Shown here piece after piece: positions 11,182 through 19,056 of a stretch of 64,000 nucleotides of DNA (the stretch's first letter is position 1; each line of letters begins with the position of its first letter). Origin of the DNA: Alphaproteobacteria bacterium (GTDB lineage: Bacteria; Pseudomonadota; Alphaproteobacteria; Micavibrionales; Micavibrionaceae); assembly GCA_016125135.1 (NCBI GenBank), contig WGMJ01000009.1, forward strand, positions 23,079 through 87,078. Direction: 5' to 3'. A model generated the notes under the pieces. That model was not told the DNA's origin. It did not search any database and worked only from the letters and a program-made list of their open reading frames with translations. The translations under genes were made by a program, and so were the position numbers.

Positions 11182-11942
11182 TGAAACTTTATCTCTCCGT
11201 TTCGCCGCGCAAGGAAGCACAAGAATATGCTGAAACGCTGAAAAAGCATTTCAGCATTGTTGAAGCACAAGATGCTGATTATATCCTTGCCGTAGGGGGG
11301 GATGGCCGCCTTTTACATACACTGCAGGAAACAATAGATATTGATAAGCCGGTTTTTGGGGTCGGCTTGGGTCATGTATGTTTTTTGATGAATAAGAATT
11401 ACGGCATTGATACGCTGGCACAGACGCTCGAAAATGCCGAAGTAAAAAACGTTTACCCGCTGAGCATGGAAGCAACGATGCAGGACGGACAAAAACATAC
11501 GGCGTTCGCCTTTAATGAAGTATCTTTGCGGCGCGAAAAATCGCAACTTGCCCATATAAAGATTTCGGTTGATGATAAAGTCCGTATGGAATCTCTGGAG
11601 GGCGATGGTGTAATGGTTGCAACACCCTTTGGCAGCACGGCCTATAATCTTTCTGCCCATGGCCCCATTATTCCGCTCGGACAATCCATACTTGCATTGA
11701 CTCCCATCTGCGCGTTCCGTCCGCGCCGCTGGCAGGGAGCATTGCTACCCCACACCGCAACTATCCGTTTTGATATTCATGAACCGGAATTTCGTCCCGT
11801 TGTTGCATCTGCTGACAATCTGGAATTTCCGTCAGTCAGCTCTGTTCTGGTACAACAATCAGATATCTGCAAACGCGTTTTATTTGATTCAGCACATAGC
11901 TGGGATGAACGTATCTTGCGTGAGCAATTTGCGCCAAGTTAA
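11181..11942 (+). CDS. nadK: NAD kinase
   Basis: Phosphorylates NAD to NADP. 253 residues, typical of short alphaproteobacterial forms. The GGDGRLLHTL motif (about residue 34) is the GGDG signature; FNEVSLRR is the family NE motif; GDGVMVATPFGSTAYNLSAHGPI is the diagnostic glycine-rich region in the second domain. One-nucleotide overlap with pyrE. Its 3' end overlaps the convergent gene 11939-12637 by 4 nt. Confidence 0.93.
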   Translation: MKLYLSVSPRKEAQEYAETLKKHFSIVEAQDADYILAVGGDGRLLHTLQETIDIDKPVFGVGLGHVCFLMNKNYGIDTLAQTLENAEVKNVYPLSMEATMQDGQKHTAFAFNEVSLRREKSQLAHIKISVDDKVRMESLEGDGVMVATPFGSTAYNLSAHGPIIPLGQSILALTPICAFRPRRWQGALLPHTATIRFDIHEPEFRPVVASADNLEFPSVSSVLVQQSDICKRVLFDSAHSWDERILREQFAPS

Positions 11943-12637
11943 TGCGCAAACCGGCCATTCGGGCATTTGGCCTGCACACTTTCATATTCGTTGATGTTAT
12001 CGACTTGCTGCTGGCGTAATTTACGCTCGGCTTCCATACGCTGCACGAGCGCATTAAAGATATTCACCGATTCTGTATTGATGTGTTGCGCATAAGCATC
12101 TTTTTGTGCAGTCGGGAACGGCCCGTACAAAGGCTTTTGTTGTAAAAGACGGAAATATTCCTGCCCCATCAACTGTGCATAGGCATTTACAAGCTGGCGG
12201 TCAACTTCCACATGCTTGTTTTCGTGCTCCATAATAGCCTTATGCTCACATGTGCCACGCGGATATTCACTGGCGATATAAATAAGGGGGGATATTTTTA
12301 TTCCTACTGAAATTTCAGAAATCCACATACAAGTCTGATCTGTATTCGGGTTGGAAATGATTCCGTAGCTGGCGTTCTGTTTTGTTTCGATCCCGCCCTT
12401 CATCAATCCGCCCACATCGGTAATCACATTGCTGCCGTAGGGGTTCTCGGTATCGATTTTAAATGTATCGAGTTGCTTTTTTGATTGCGCGAAATCGTAA
12501 CGCACAGTTTCTGTTGTTGGCACAACATTAATGCGTGGTGCCACATTGGCCCTGCACCATGAGCTATCCGCTGTTTGGGCAAAAGCCGCTGTGTGAAAAA
12601 AAATGGTTGTAAGAAAGAGAAAAAGGGCAGAGCGCAT
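11939..12637 (-). CDS. Exported protein with an HExxH zinc-peptidase-like motif
   Basis: 232 residues with a clear signal peptide (MRSALFLFLTTIFFHTAAFAQ). The mature part contains KAIMEHENKHVEVDRQLVNA, in which HENKH fits the HExxH zinc-metallopeptidase motif. The region resembles the DUF922-type family of predicted periplasmic Zn peptidases, though I cannot confirm the family. Three Cys are present in the mature part, one next to the N-terminus. No partner gene is obvious. A periplasmic peptidase or a zinc-binding structural protein is the most that can be said. Confidence 0.7.
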   Translation of the reverse strand: MRSALFLFLTTIFFHTAAFAQTADSSWCRANVAPRINVVPTTETVRYDFAQSKKQLDTFKIDTENPYGSNVITDVGGLMKGGIETKQNASYGIISNPNTDQTCMWISEISVGIKISPLIYIASEYPRGTCEHKAIMEHENKHVEVDRQLVNAYAQLMGQEYFRLLQQKPLYGPFPTAQKDAYAQHINTESVNIFNALVQRMEAERKLRQQQVDNINEYESVQAKCPNGRFAH

Positions 12638-12762
12638 CTCCTCAGACTAGCGAAAAATGATTAAAGAAGAATAGCTTATTGTCCGTTTTAAATATGTAAA
12701 TAGTAATAATTTTTCATATTTTGGTTGACCTCTGTAAACTCAATTTTGTAACGTGCCCCTAA

Positions 12763-13581
12763 ATGGCGCTAATAGAGACACAAATTCCCCCGCAGGGCCC
12801 TTTAAGATGCCTGGCGGATATGCAATTCCCCCCCGTAGGGGAAAGAACGGTTTCGTCTGGCAAAACTACACTGGCCGGAAAACTAAAAAATGCCTTTACC
12901 GCGGCTGCGCGGACAACAGGACGATTACTGAATGCCGCCGCATGTGCCGGCGTGGTTGGCGGCGGCGGCTACCTTATGACTGAATTCGCAGGGCTGGATA
13001 ATTTTATTTATTTTGCCGGTGCTGGCGCCTTCTTTTTTACATCGCATATTGTGGGCTTTGCCAAGGCTGCTGTCGGTGGATCGCTGAACCCCATCAAACA
13101 TTCTCTCGAGTTTGCAAGCGATAGTAACGTGCGACCAGCAACCGTTATTGCAGGCCTCTTTGCGACCATAGCACTTCTTACAACCGCCTCCCATGCAGAG
13201 AGGATTTCGACAGAACAAGCGGCACGTAATACCGCCCGTCAGGAAGCAATCATTAAAAACGAAGAAAGACTCATAGAGCTTACACAAAGCAACTCACAGG
13301 ACCTTCCTCGGCAAGAAGAGGTAGCTTTGCTTGACGAACCCGCTGCGTTAGAAACGGCAGAATTAACTGCACAACCAACTCTACCGGTTGGAGTTGAAAT
13401 TTCACCAAGAATCAGTCAACAAACCGCCATCGTTACGCCTCAAACTGACTGGCAGCGCCCTATAATTTTATTCTCCGAAACGATCGAAGCGGCGCCGGAA
13501 CCAGAAGAAATGCCCGAACCCTTCATCATTAACTGGCCACCGCTGGGCGCAGCCCCCCAACAATTGCACCCTGTACAATAA
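12763..13581 (+). CDS. Membrane protein of unknown function (272 aa)
   Basis: Not recognised. The first 60 residues are polar. Two to three hydrophobic stretches lie at about 57-90 (AACAGVVGGGGYLMTEF and FIYFAGAGAFFFTSHIVGF) and at about 125-142 (ATVIAGLFATIALLTTASHA). An Arg/Glu-rich likely helical stretch follows, then a Pro/Glu-rich tail, probably disordered. A candidate promoter TTGACC-17-GTAACG (12725-12753) leaves almost no leader before the ATG, and no Shine-Dalgarno sequence is seen. Position between nadK and yggT gives no functional clue. Confidence 0.6.
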   Translation: MALIETQIPPQGPLRCLADMQFPPVGERTVSSGKTTLAGKLKNAFTAAARTTGRLLNAAACAGVVGGGGYLMTEFAGLDNFIYFAGAGAFFFTSHIVGFAKAAVGGSLNPIKHSLEFASDSNVRPATVIAGLFATIALLTTASHAERISTEQAARNTARQEAIIKNEERLIELTQSNSQDLPRQEEVALLDEPAALETAELTAQPTLPVGVEISPRISQQTAIVTPQTDWQRPIILFSETIEAAPEPEEMPEPFIINWPPLGAAPQQLHPVQ

Positions 13582-13638
13582 TCACTTGGCCCACCGCCCG
13601 CTTGGTGCTATTTTAAGGGCAGTTTTAAGGAGATCCCC

Positions 13639-13917
13639 ATGGGCTTTATTGCAGAACTTCTGGTCCTCGCCATCAACATCTACATGACTGTCATTATTTT
13701 ACAGGTCATTGTGCATTGGCTTGTCGTTTTTGAAGTATTCAATGCCTCTTCACCACAGGCACAAAACCTGATTGGCCTACTGAACAGGCTAACCGACCCC
13801 GTTATGAAGCCCGTGCAAAAATTCGTGCCACCGATTGCCGGCATCGATATTACGCCCATTGTGGTGATCATCGGCCTTGAGCTGCTGAAATATATTATTG
13901 TAGCAATTCTTGCCTGA
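13639..13917 (+). CDS. YggT family membrane protein
   Basis: Small integral membrane protein of the YggT (DUF/COG0762) family, whose members are linked to membrane and cell division homeostasis but have no agreed biochemical role. 92 residues with two transmembrane segments: about 5-30 (LVLAINIYMTVIILQVIVHW) and about 68-90. The polar loop LLNRLTDPVMKPVQKFVPP is the family signature. AAGGAG lies 7 nt before the ATG. folD follows 14 bp later, a conserved pairing; the DUF167 gene often found between them is missing. Confidence 0.9.
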   Translation: MGFIAELLVLAINIYMTVIILQVIVHWLVVFEVFNASSPQAQNLIGLLNRLTDPVMKPVQKFVPPIAGIDITPIVVIIGLELLKYIIVAILA

Positions 13918-13931
13918 CCTCTGCTTGAAGG

Positions 13932-14771
13932 ATGTGTGCCGCAACGATTATTGACGGAAAATCTATTGCCAAAGAATTACGCGGTAAAATAAAAGAACGC
14001 GTTGCAGCGCTTGCTATCAAACCCTGCCTTGCTGCTATTCTGGTGGGGGACGATCCCTCCTCCCATATATATGTCCGTAACAAGGTAAAGGCCTGCGAAG
14101 AAGCAGGGTTGCAAAGCGTTCTGAAGCTATTGCCCGCAGACACACAGCCCGCCGCACTTTCAACCCTTATTGATACGCTAAATGCCGACAAAAACGTGCA
14201 CGGCATATTGTTACAGCTCCCTTTGCCTGCCCATTTAACCGCGAATGATTTTATCCAGCGTATACACCCCGCAAAAGACGTTGACGGGCTGAACTACACC
14301 AATATCGGCAAGCTGGTAGCGGGGCTGGATACAATGACGCCCTGTACGCCACAGGGCGTTCTAATGTTGCTTCAAAAAACACTTGGCGCGCTGGAAGGCA
14401 AGCATGCGGTTATTATTGGACGCTCTTTGCTGTTCGGCAAACCAATGGCGCAGTTGCTGCTGCAACAAAATTGCACTGTCACACATTGCCACTCGAAAAC
14501 AAAAGACCTGCCCACTTTGTGCCGTGCAGCCGATATACTGATTGCCGCGACCGGCCAACCGAAAATGGTCGAGGCCAGCTGGATAAAACCGGACGCCTGC
14601 GTGATCGACGTTGGCATCACCCGCCTTGAAAACGGGGGCATTTCTGGGGATGTTGATTTTAATGCGGTACAGGCCGTTGCGAAATTTATTACGCCCGTCC
14701 CAGGGGGCGTTGGGCCCATGACGATCGCCTGCCTGCTGGCCAATACGCTGAAAGCCGCGGAAAACTGCTAA
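13932..14771 (+). CDS. folD: Bifunctional methylene-THF dehydrogenase / methenyl-THF cyclohydrolase FolD
   Basis: Interconverts 5,10-methylene-, 5,10-methenyl- and 10-formyl-THF for one-carbon metabolism; cytosolic. 279 residues, normal length. Active-site Lys is in YVRNKVKACEEAG. Signatures are DVDGLN, TPCTPQGVLMLL, the NADP site IIGRSLLFGKPMAQLLL and the C-terminal TPVPGGVGPMTIACLL. The start codon at 13932 is the first in frame that keeps the usual IIDGKSIAKELR opening; the purine-rich sequence before it is unusually close. Confidence 0.95.
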   Translation: MCAATIIDGKSIAKELRGKIKERVAALAIKPCLAAILVGDDPSSHIYVRNKVKACEEAGLQSVLKLLPADTQPAALSTLIDTLNADKNVHGILLQLPLPAHLTANDFIQRIHPAKDVDGLNYTNIGKLVAGLDTMTPCTPQGVLMLLQKTLGALEGKHAVIIGRSLLFGKPMAQLLLQQNCTVTHCHSKTKDLPTLCRAADILIAATGQPKMVEASWIKPDACVIDVGITRLENGGISGDVDFNAVQAVAKFITPVPGGVGPMTIACLLANTLKAAENC

Positions 14772-14986
14772 ATTCTCTAACCGCTTGAAAAATATAATAA
14801 ATATTCTCAATAGTTGCGAGATATCGATATATAAAATTACCTGTATTTTCCATAAAATATAAACCTCCTTCTGCGATATTAGTATGAACAAAAGGGCTGC
14901 GCTCGCGGGAACGGCGTATTCCTTCCAGGTAAAAATACCGGACAAACAAGTAATAGATGAACCAAGTGTGTGGGAAGTGATTGAGT

Positions 14987-15772
14987 ATGGGTGCGCAAGC
15001 ATCATTTGAACAGGCGCGAAGACCTGACATGAGTTTGATTACTCAGCAGGTCGAGCAATTTCTAAGCGGCTTTGGAGAAGGCGCTGACCGCTTCATGGCA
15101 GAAATCATGGGGATGATCGGCGTCGATATTTCCGCAGGCGGTGATTTCAGCCTTGCAAGCATGCAAAGAATTGCCGGCACCCTTCTCGAACGCCTGAGAA
15201 TCGATGCGGGTGATAATAGCCCGTTTAGCCTTGGCCGCGCAGTGCGCGAAGAAGCCCGTCGCCGCGGCGAAGGGGACCTTGCGGACAATGCGCAAGAGGC
15301 CTTTCAAGATATTATTCAGAAGAATGTTAGTGATATTAGTGCCGCCACTCAGTTGTCAATAAATATTAACCGTGATGACCCTTACGAAGCTGCACGATGG
15401 TATGGGGTAGCCGATGACCTTCGCGATGATAATTTTGAAAGACGCTTTGCCGATGAGGCTGCCCATGCTCGCCACATAGAAGCTCGCCACGACTATGCCG
15501 ACTTATTTACCCAGTTTTTACGAGGCGAAATCGATCAGGGCCAATTAAATGAGGGCGCTCGAGAAATCAATTCCCGTGGTCCGGAAGGTGAAGCAGCCAC
15601 TCAGGATGTAAGGGCTCTAGCCACAAGACATGGCATTGATATAGAAACCGCGTTTACAGAGGTACCTCTTGTTGCTGATGAGGAACCGCCAAGGACCCTG
15701 ACTGCAGAAAACGGGGTTGCCGCCCCCCCTGTTGTCGGGACAGGAAATTACGATATGGCCAGCTTGGGATAG
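14987..15772 (+). CDS. Acidic soluble protein of unknown function
   Basis: Not recognised. About 261 residues from the ATG at 14987; another ATG at 15029 (MSLITQQVEQFL) is equally plausible. No signal peptide, no membrane segment and no Cys. The composition is rich in Asp, Glu, Ala and Arg and looks largely helical; the last 45 residues are Pro/Ala/Glu-rich. It stands alone between folD and a convergent exported protein. Could be a lineage-specific cytoplasmic protein or a secreted effector; the sequence does not decide. Confidence 0.55.
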   Translation: MGAQASFEQARRPDMSLITQQVEQFLSGFGEGADRFMAEIMGMIGVDISAGGDFSLASMQRIAGTLLERLRIDAGDNSPFSLGRAVREEARRRGEGDLADNAQEAFQDIIQKNVSDISAATQLSININRDDPYEAARWYGVADDLRDDNFERRFADEAAHARHIEARHDYADLFTQFLRGEIDQGQLNEGAREINSRGPEGEAATQDVRALATRHGIDIETAFTEVPLVADEEPPRTLTAENGVAAPPVVGTGNYDMASLG

Positions 15773-15781
15773 CTAATTGCA

Positions 15782-16495
15782 CTAGAACGTTGACGGTGTC
15801 CGATCTAGAGCTGCAACAGTAATCGGAACATTACGGCCATCAGCATAGTTAACTCCCGTTGTCATGGCGGTAGTTCTACCTGTGGCAATTTCAGTAACAC
15901 CAATAAAATAAACATTAGATGCAGATCTGGCATCGTCTCCAATCATAGGTTTAACAGCAACCCATATTAATGAAGGACCACCCCCCAATGCACCGTCTTC
16001 AATACGACCCACATTGCGCATTCTATACCCATTTCTTTCAATCTCTGCGACAACTCTTGTCATACATGTAGCAGCTGATGGATCACGGCAAGAGTCTTCA
16101 TATTGTATAATAGGTATCTGAAGCAAACTTGCTGGACTATCCATAAAGCTTCTTAAAGGCACAGCCGAGCTAATACGACTCGTTTGCGGATCAAAAATAA
16201 CCAACTCAAGAGCCCCCGATTCGTTACACTGTATTGCCATGCCGCCAACTCTATCCGAAGCCACAGTATCCCGACCGATATCGCCTATCAACGCACCTGA
16301 CTGGTCGACAAAAACCTGCCCCTGAAAAGCAACTTGATTTCTTTCAACGGGCCCTTGACGTCCTGCGGGGCTAAGGTAACAGCCGTTAAAATTATTGCTA
16401 ACACTCGCAGGCTGAACGGTTACTTCTTGTGAGCAAGCGGCGGTTGGGAAAGCTGCGGCGGCGGCCATGGCAGCAGAGACAAGAAAACGTTTCAT
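15782..16495 (-). CDS. Predicted lipoprotein of unknown function
   Basis: Not recognised. 237 residues from the ATG at 16495; an in-frame start nine bases upstream is less likely. The N-terminus MKRFLVSAAMAAAAAFPTAAC ends in a Cys that fits a lipobox, although an ordinary signal peptidase site after TAAC is also possible. The mature protein has several Cys, suggesting a disulfide-bonded periplasmic or surface domain. It ends 10 bp from the convergent gene 14987-15772. Confidence 0.6.
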   Translation of the reverse strand: MKRFLVSAAMAAAAAFPTAACSQEVTVQPASVSNNFNGCYLSPAGRQGPVERNQVAFQGQVFVDQSGALIGDIGRDTVASDRVGGMAIQCNESGALELVIFDPQTSRISSAVPLRSFMDSPASLLQIPIIQYEDSCRDPSAATCMTRVVAEIERNGYRMRNVGRIEDGALGGGPSLIWVAVKPMIGDDARSASNVYFIGVTEIATGRTTAMTTGVNYADGRNVPITVAALDRTPSTF

Positions 16496-16653
16496 AAAAC
16501 ACACTCCGGTTTTTTAACTGGTTGAAATATATAGAAAATAGACTGGGATTTCAACGCAGAATTGTATTCACAGGGTCAATTTATATGAAAAATACCAATG
16601 AAAGCAATAAAATTGCGCAAAATGGTGCCGTATTAATAATTTTCATAAATATG

Positions 16654-16682
16654 TTGACGTATTTCACACCCTTCTTTAGGGT
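16654..16682 (+). promoter_or_regulatory. Candidate promoter upstream of 16716
   Basis: TTGACG at 16654-16659, a 17-nt spacer and TAGGGT at 16677-16682, 33 bp before the next ATG. The -35 box is good, the -10 box poor. Confidence 0.3.
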
Positions 16683-16715
16683 TCCGCTGTAACCCGAAAA
16701 CTATGGATTAGAAGA

Positions 16716-17306
16716 ATGAGCGAAACAATAGAAGCCCTGCAAGAAGATGTAAGAAAAGCGAAAAATGGCATTTTCAAAAACCGTCTCTCTTATATTGGCG
16801 GAGCGCTCGCACTTGTTTTCTGCGCCCACGTGTTCCCCGAATACGCGGTAGAGCGTGATGAAAGCCTAGCTTCACTGATTATCGAAGGTCAGGAGACAGC
16901 GGCACAAAATTTCGACCACCGCATGCGTATTATCAGTGGTGAAGGCAGCCGAGACCTGCAACCGCATGATTTTTATATCACACATGATGCTCATATGCTT
17001 GATTGCGTGCGTCATTCAGCACAGCTGACTTACGATGAGGGTAATTACCGTCTTTCAGGTGTACCATTGGATTTACAAGAAGTCCGCGCCTGCTATATAG
17101 AGGCGCGCGGCCAAGCTAATCTTGAAGACAACGAAGCTGTTGTACATGATATGTATACGCAGCATGTCGCGGCCAATATTGCAATGAGTTTACTTGCATT
17201 TGTCTTTTTCGCTGGCGGTATAGGCCTTGCACGCGGTGGCCGTCGCGAAGAAGTGCTCGCCCAAGAAAAACTGAAACAGGCACAAAAGCAACAACCCGCA
17301 CCCTGA
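16716..17306 (+). CDS. Two-helix membrane protein of unknown function (196 aa)
   Basis: Not recognised. A short basic N-terminus is followed by a membrane segment at about 27-42 (YIGGALALVFCAHVFPEYA), a soluble middle domain of about 110 residues with two Cys (DCVRHSAQL and VRACYIEAR), a second membrane segment at about 156-175 (NIAMSLLAFVFFAGGIGLA), and a Lys/Gln-rich cytoplasmic tail. The topology, two helices flanking a Cys-pair loop with a basic cytoplasmic end, recalls the product of 10082-10495, though I see no sequence identity. Confidence 0.6.
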   Translation: MSETIEALQEDVRKAKNGIFKNRLSYIGGALALVFCAHVFPEYAVERDESLASLIIEGQETAAQNFDHRMRIISGEGSRDLQPHDFYITHDAHMLDCVRHSAQLTYDEGNYRLSGVPLDLQEVRACYIEARGQANLEDNEAVVHDMYTQHVAANIAMSLLAFVFFAGGIGLARGGRREEVLAQEKLKQAQKQQPAP

Positions 17307-17308
17307 TA

Positions 17309-18022
17309 TTATTTTAATAAAAACACAACGCCGACCGACATAAGCCCTATTGTCATGGCGCGGCGGAACAGTGTTTCCGGCAGGCCCAAATGAATAAAAT
17401 AGCCGGCTATAACGGCTGCGATAATGGGTATGGCCGTCCACCAATACTCGATAATGGTTTTTACGGCCTCGCCACCTTGGAAAATCCCCTCCTGCGCGAT
17501 GCGCCATATATTTGCCAGCACAAAAAATACAGCCATGGACGCGCGCAGTTCTGTCTTGCCGGCAAAATTTTCACGGTAGCCCATAAGCACAAATGGCCCG
17601 CCCGTTGTGAAGACTCCGTGAATAAACCCGCCCATCATGACAAACGCCTTGCCAATAAAGTGGTGCAAAACAAGCTGTGGGAAAAAGATGCCCTGCACAC
17701 CATAGAGAATAAGAAAAACAGCAAATACCTTTAAAAGCGTTCCGCTACCTAGTTGACCCATCATCAGCGTGCCTACAATAAGGCCCGGCAATGTGAGTAG
17801 CATAAGAATGCCAATATGTTTCCACGCAATATGCCGCCATGACTGAATAATAATTGTGAGGCTGGCGACCAGCGCCATATAAATAGAAATAACTATCAGG
17901 AATTTGAAATCAAAAAAGAAGCCGCCAGCACCTAAAAAAATGACTGTACCGCCAAAGCCGAAAATACTTTCAAGAAAGTAGGCAATAAAAGCAAGCGCAT
18001 TCAATATAAAGAGAGCAGCCAT
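17309..18022 (-). CDS. TauE/SafE family permease
   Basis: Inner-membrane permease of the TauE/SafE (TSUP) family, which exports sulfite or organosulfonates. 237 residues with seven or eight hydrophobic segments. The N-terminal FLESIFGFGGTVIFLGAGG and the second-half GGFIHGVFTTGGPFVLMGYR are the two inverted glycine-rich repeats of the family. It lies 20 bp downstream of the amidinotransferase-like gene on the same strand, so the two are probably cotranscribed. Substrate cannot be read from sequence. Confidence 0.88.
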   Translation of the reverse strand: MAALFILNALAFIAYFLESIFGFGGTVIFLGAGGFFFDFKFLIVISIYMALVASLTIIIQSWRHIAWKHIGILMLLTLPGLIVGTLMMGQLGSGTLLKVFAVFLILYGVQGIFFPQLVLHHFIGKAFVMMGGFIHGVFTTGGPFVLMGYRENFAGKTELRASMAVFFVLANIWRIAQEGIFQGGEAVKTIIEYWWTAIPIIAAVIAGYFIHLGLPETLFRRAMTIGLMSVGVVFLLK

Positions 18023-18042
18023 AGGCAGAGCTTACAGCAATA

Positions 18043-18999
18043 TCAGATTCTTTCCAGCGTTAAACAATGCGTACGACCCTTGCGCACTTCAAATGACGGC
18101 AGGCCATAGTGCGCAGCTGTTATTGTTTGGTATCCACGTTCGACCAGTTCAGGCGTTTCGATATCGGCAACGATATTCCTGCCCGAAAAATTGAGGTTGG
18201 CCGCGCCGTTCAAAGCGTTGACACGGTCGATCTCGATAATGTTATCCCGTCCGATAATTTCCCTGATTGTATCAGCCGTTTTCTCGTCTGTAAGCGCGGG
18301 AGCAAATAGCAACTCTCCGCCCTCAAGCCGTTCTGAAAGCCCCATATCCATATGATAAATGGTCGGGATATCTATAGAGGAATTCTTAAGCGCTATTCTG
18401 TGGTCTTTGAGATAAACGGGAACAATATTCCAGTCTATATCCTGCGTTTCTTTAATGAGCGGGAATGTATGTTCCTGCAGATTCTCAAGTTCCCATTCTT
18501 CGCTATCATACCCCCAGAAAATAGTTTGCGTCTGCCGGTCAACTCTTACATTCCCTCCCTGCCACTGGGGTGAAAGCGTTTTAATAACATCATACCCTTC
18601 CCCCTCAAGAAAGGAATGAAAAGGCGCATAGCAACGCGGATGCGCGGATGCGCTGTGCGGTACATAGGCCTTATCTCCTAGAAGAATGGCGCGGTCCCGC
18701 GGGAATATCATTTGTTCTGTTGGTGTGCTGTCTTCGCTCTGCTCTATAATTGTTATCTCGGCTCCACAACGTTGAAGCGCATCATATACGGCAGTCCACT
18801 TCTGAAGCACACCTGCGGGATCATAACGGGACGCACCGGGACGCAAATCCATAGCAGGGTTTGTCATGTAGACTTCGCGGGGCTTCGCACCATCTGTCAG
18901 GGGAATGGGCGTAAAAGGAATAGCAGGCCCGGCAAATGGCGGGAGGGCCACCTGCGTAAACAGGTCTTTTATAAGCGTACTGGATTGATTAACTGCCAT
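18043..18999 (-). CDS. Pentein-fold guanidine hydrolase/amidinotransferase-like (DDAH-like) enzyme
   Basis: 318 residues. Resembles dimethylarginine dimethylaminohydrolases and related guanidine-modifying enzymes. Supporting features are the acidic/Arg segment MIFPRDRAILLGDKAYVPHS, the glycine-rich WQGGNVRVD, the catalytic His region YHMDMGLSERLEGGELL, and a likely nucleophile Cys six residues from the end in THCLTL. That order (Asp/Arg, Gly-Gly, His, C-terminal Cys) is the pentein catalytic layout. The true substrate (methylarginine, arginine, agmatine or other) is not known. Probably in an operon with the TauE-type permease. Confidence 0.78.
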   Translation of the reverse strand: MAVNQSSTLIKDLFTQVALPPFAGPAIPFTPIPLTDGAKPREVYMTNPAMDLRPGASRYDPAGVLQKWTAVYDALQRCGAEITIIEQSEDSTPTEQMIFPRDRAILLGDKAYVPHSASAHPRCYAPFHSFLEGEGYDVIKTLSPQWQGGNVRVDRQTQTIFWGYDSEEWELENLQEHTFPLIKETQDIDWNIVPVYLKDHRIALKNSSIDIPTIYHMDMGLSERLEGGELLFAPALTDEKTADTIREIIGRDNIIEIDRVNALNGAANLNFSGRNIVADIETPELVERGYQTITAAHYGLPSFEVRKGRTHCLTLERI

Positions 19000-19056
19000 T
19001 TCGGGCTAGAAAATAGCAAAATATAATAATTATGTCAATATATTATTGGGCTTTTA

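Noticed and set aside
16584..16697. Possible 37-codon hydrophobic small protein beginning MKNTNESNKIA
   Set aside because: No good ribosome binding site, overlaps the candidate promoter for 16716, and length is within chance expectation.
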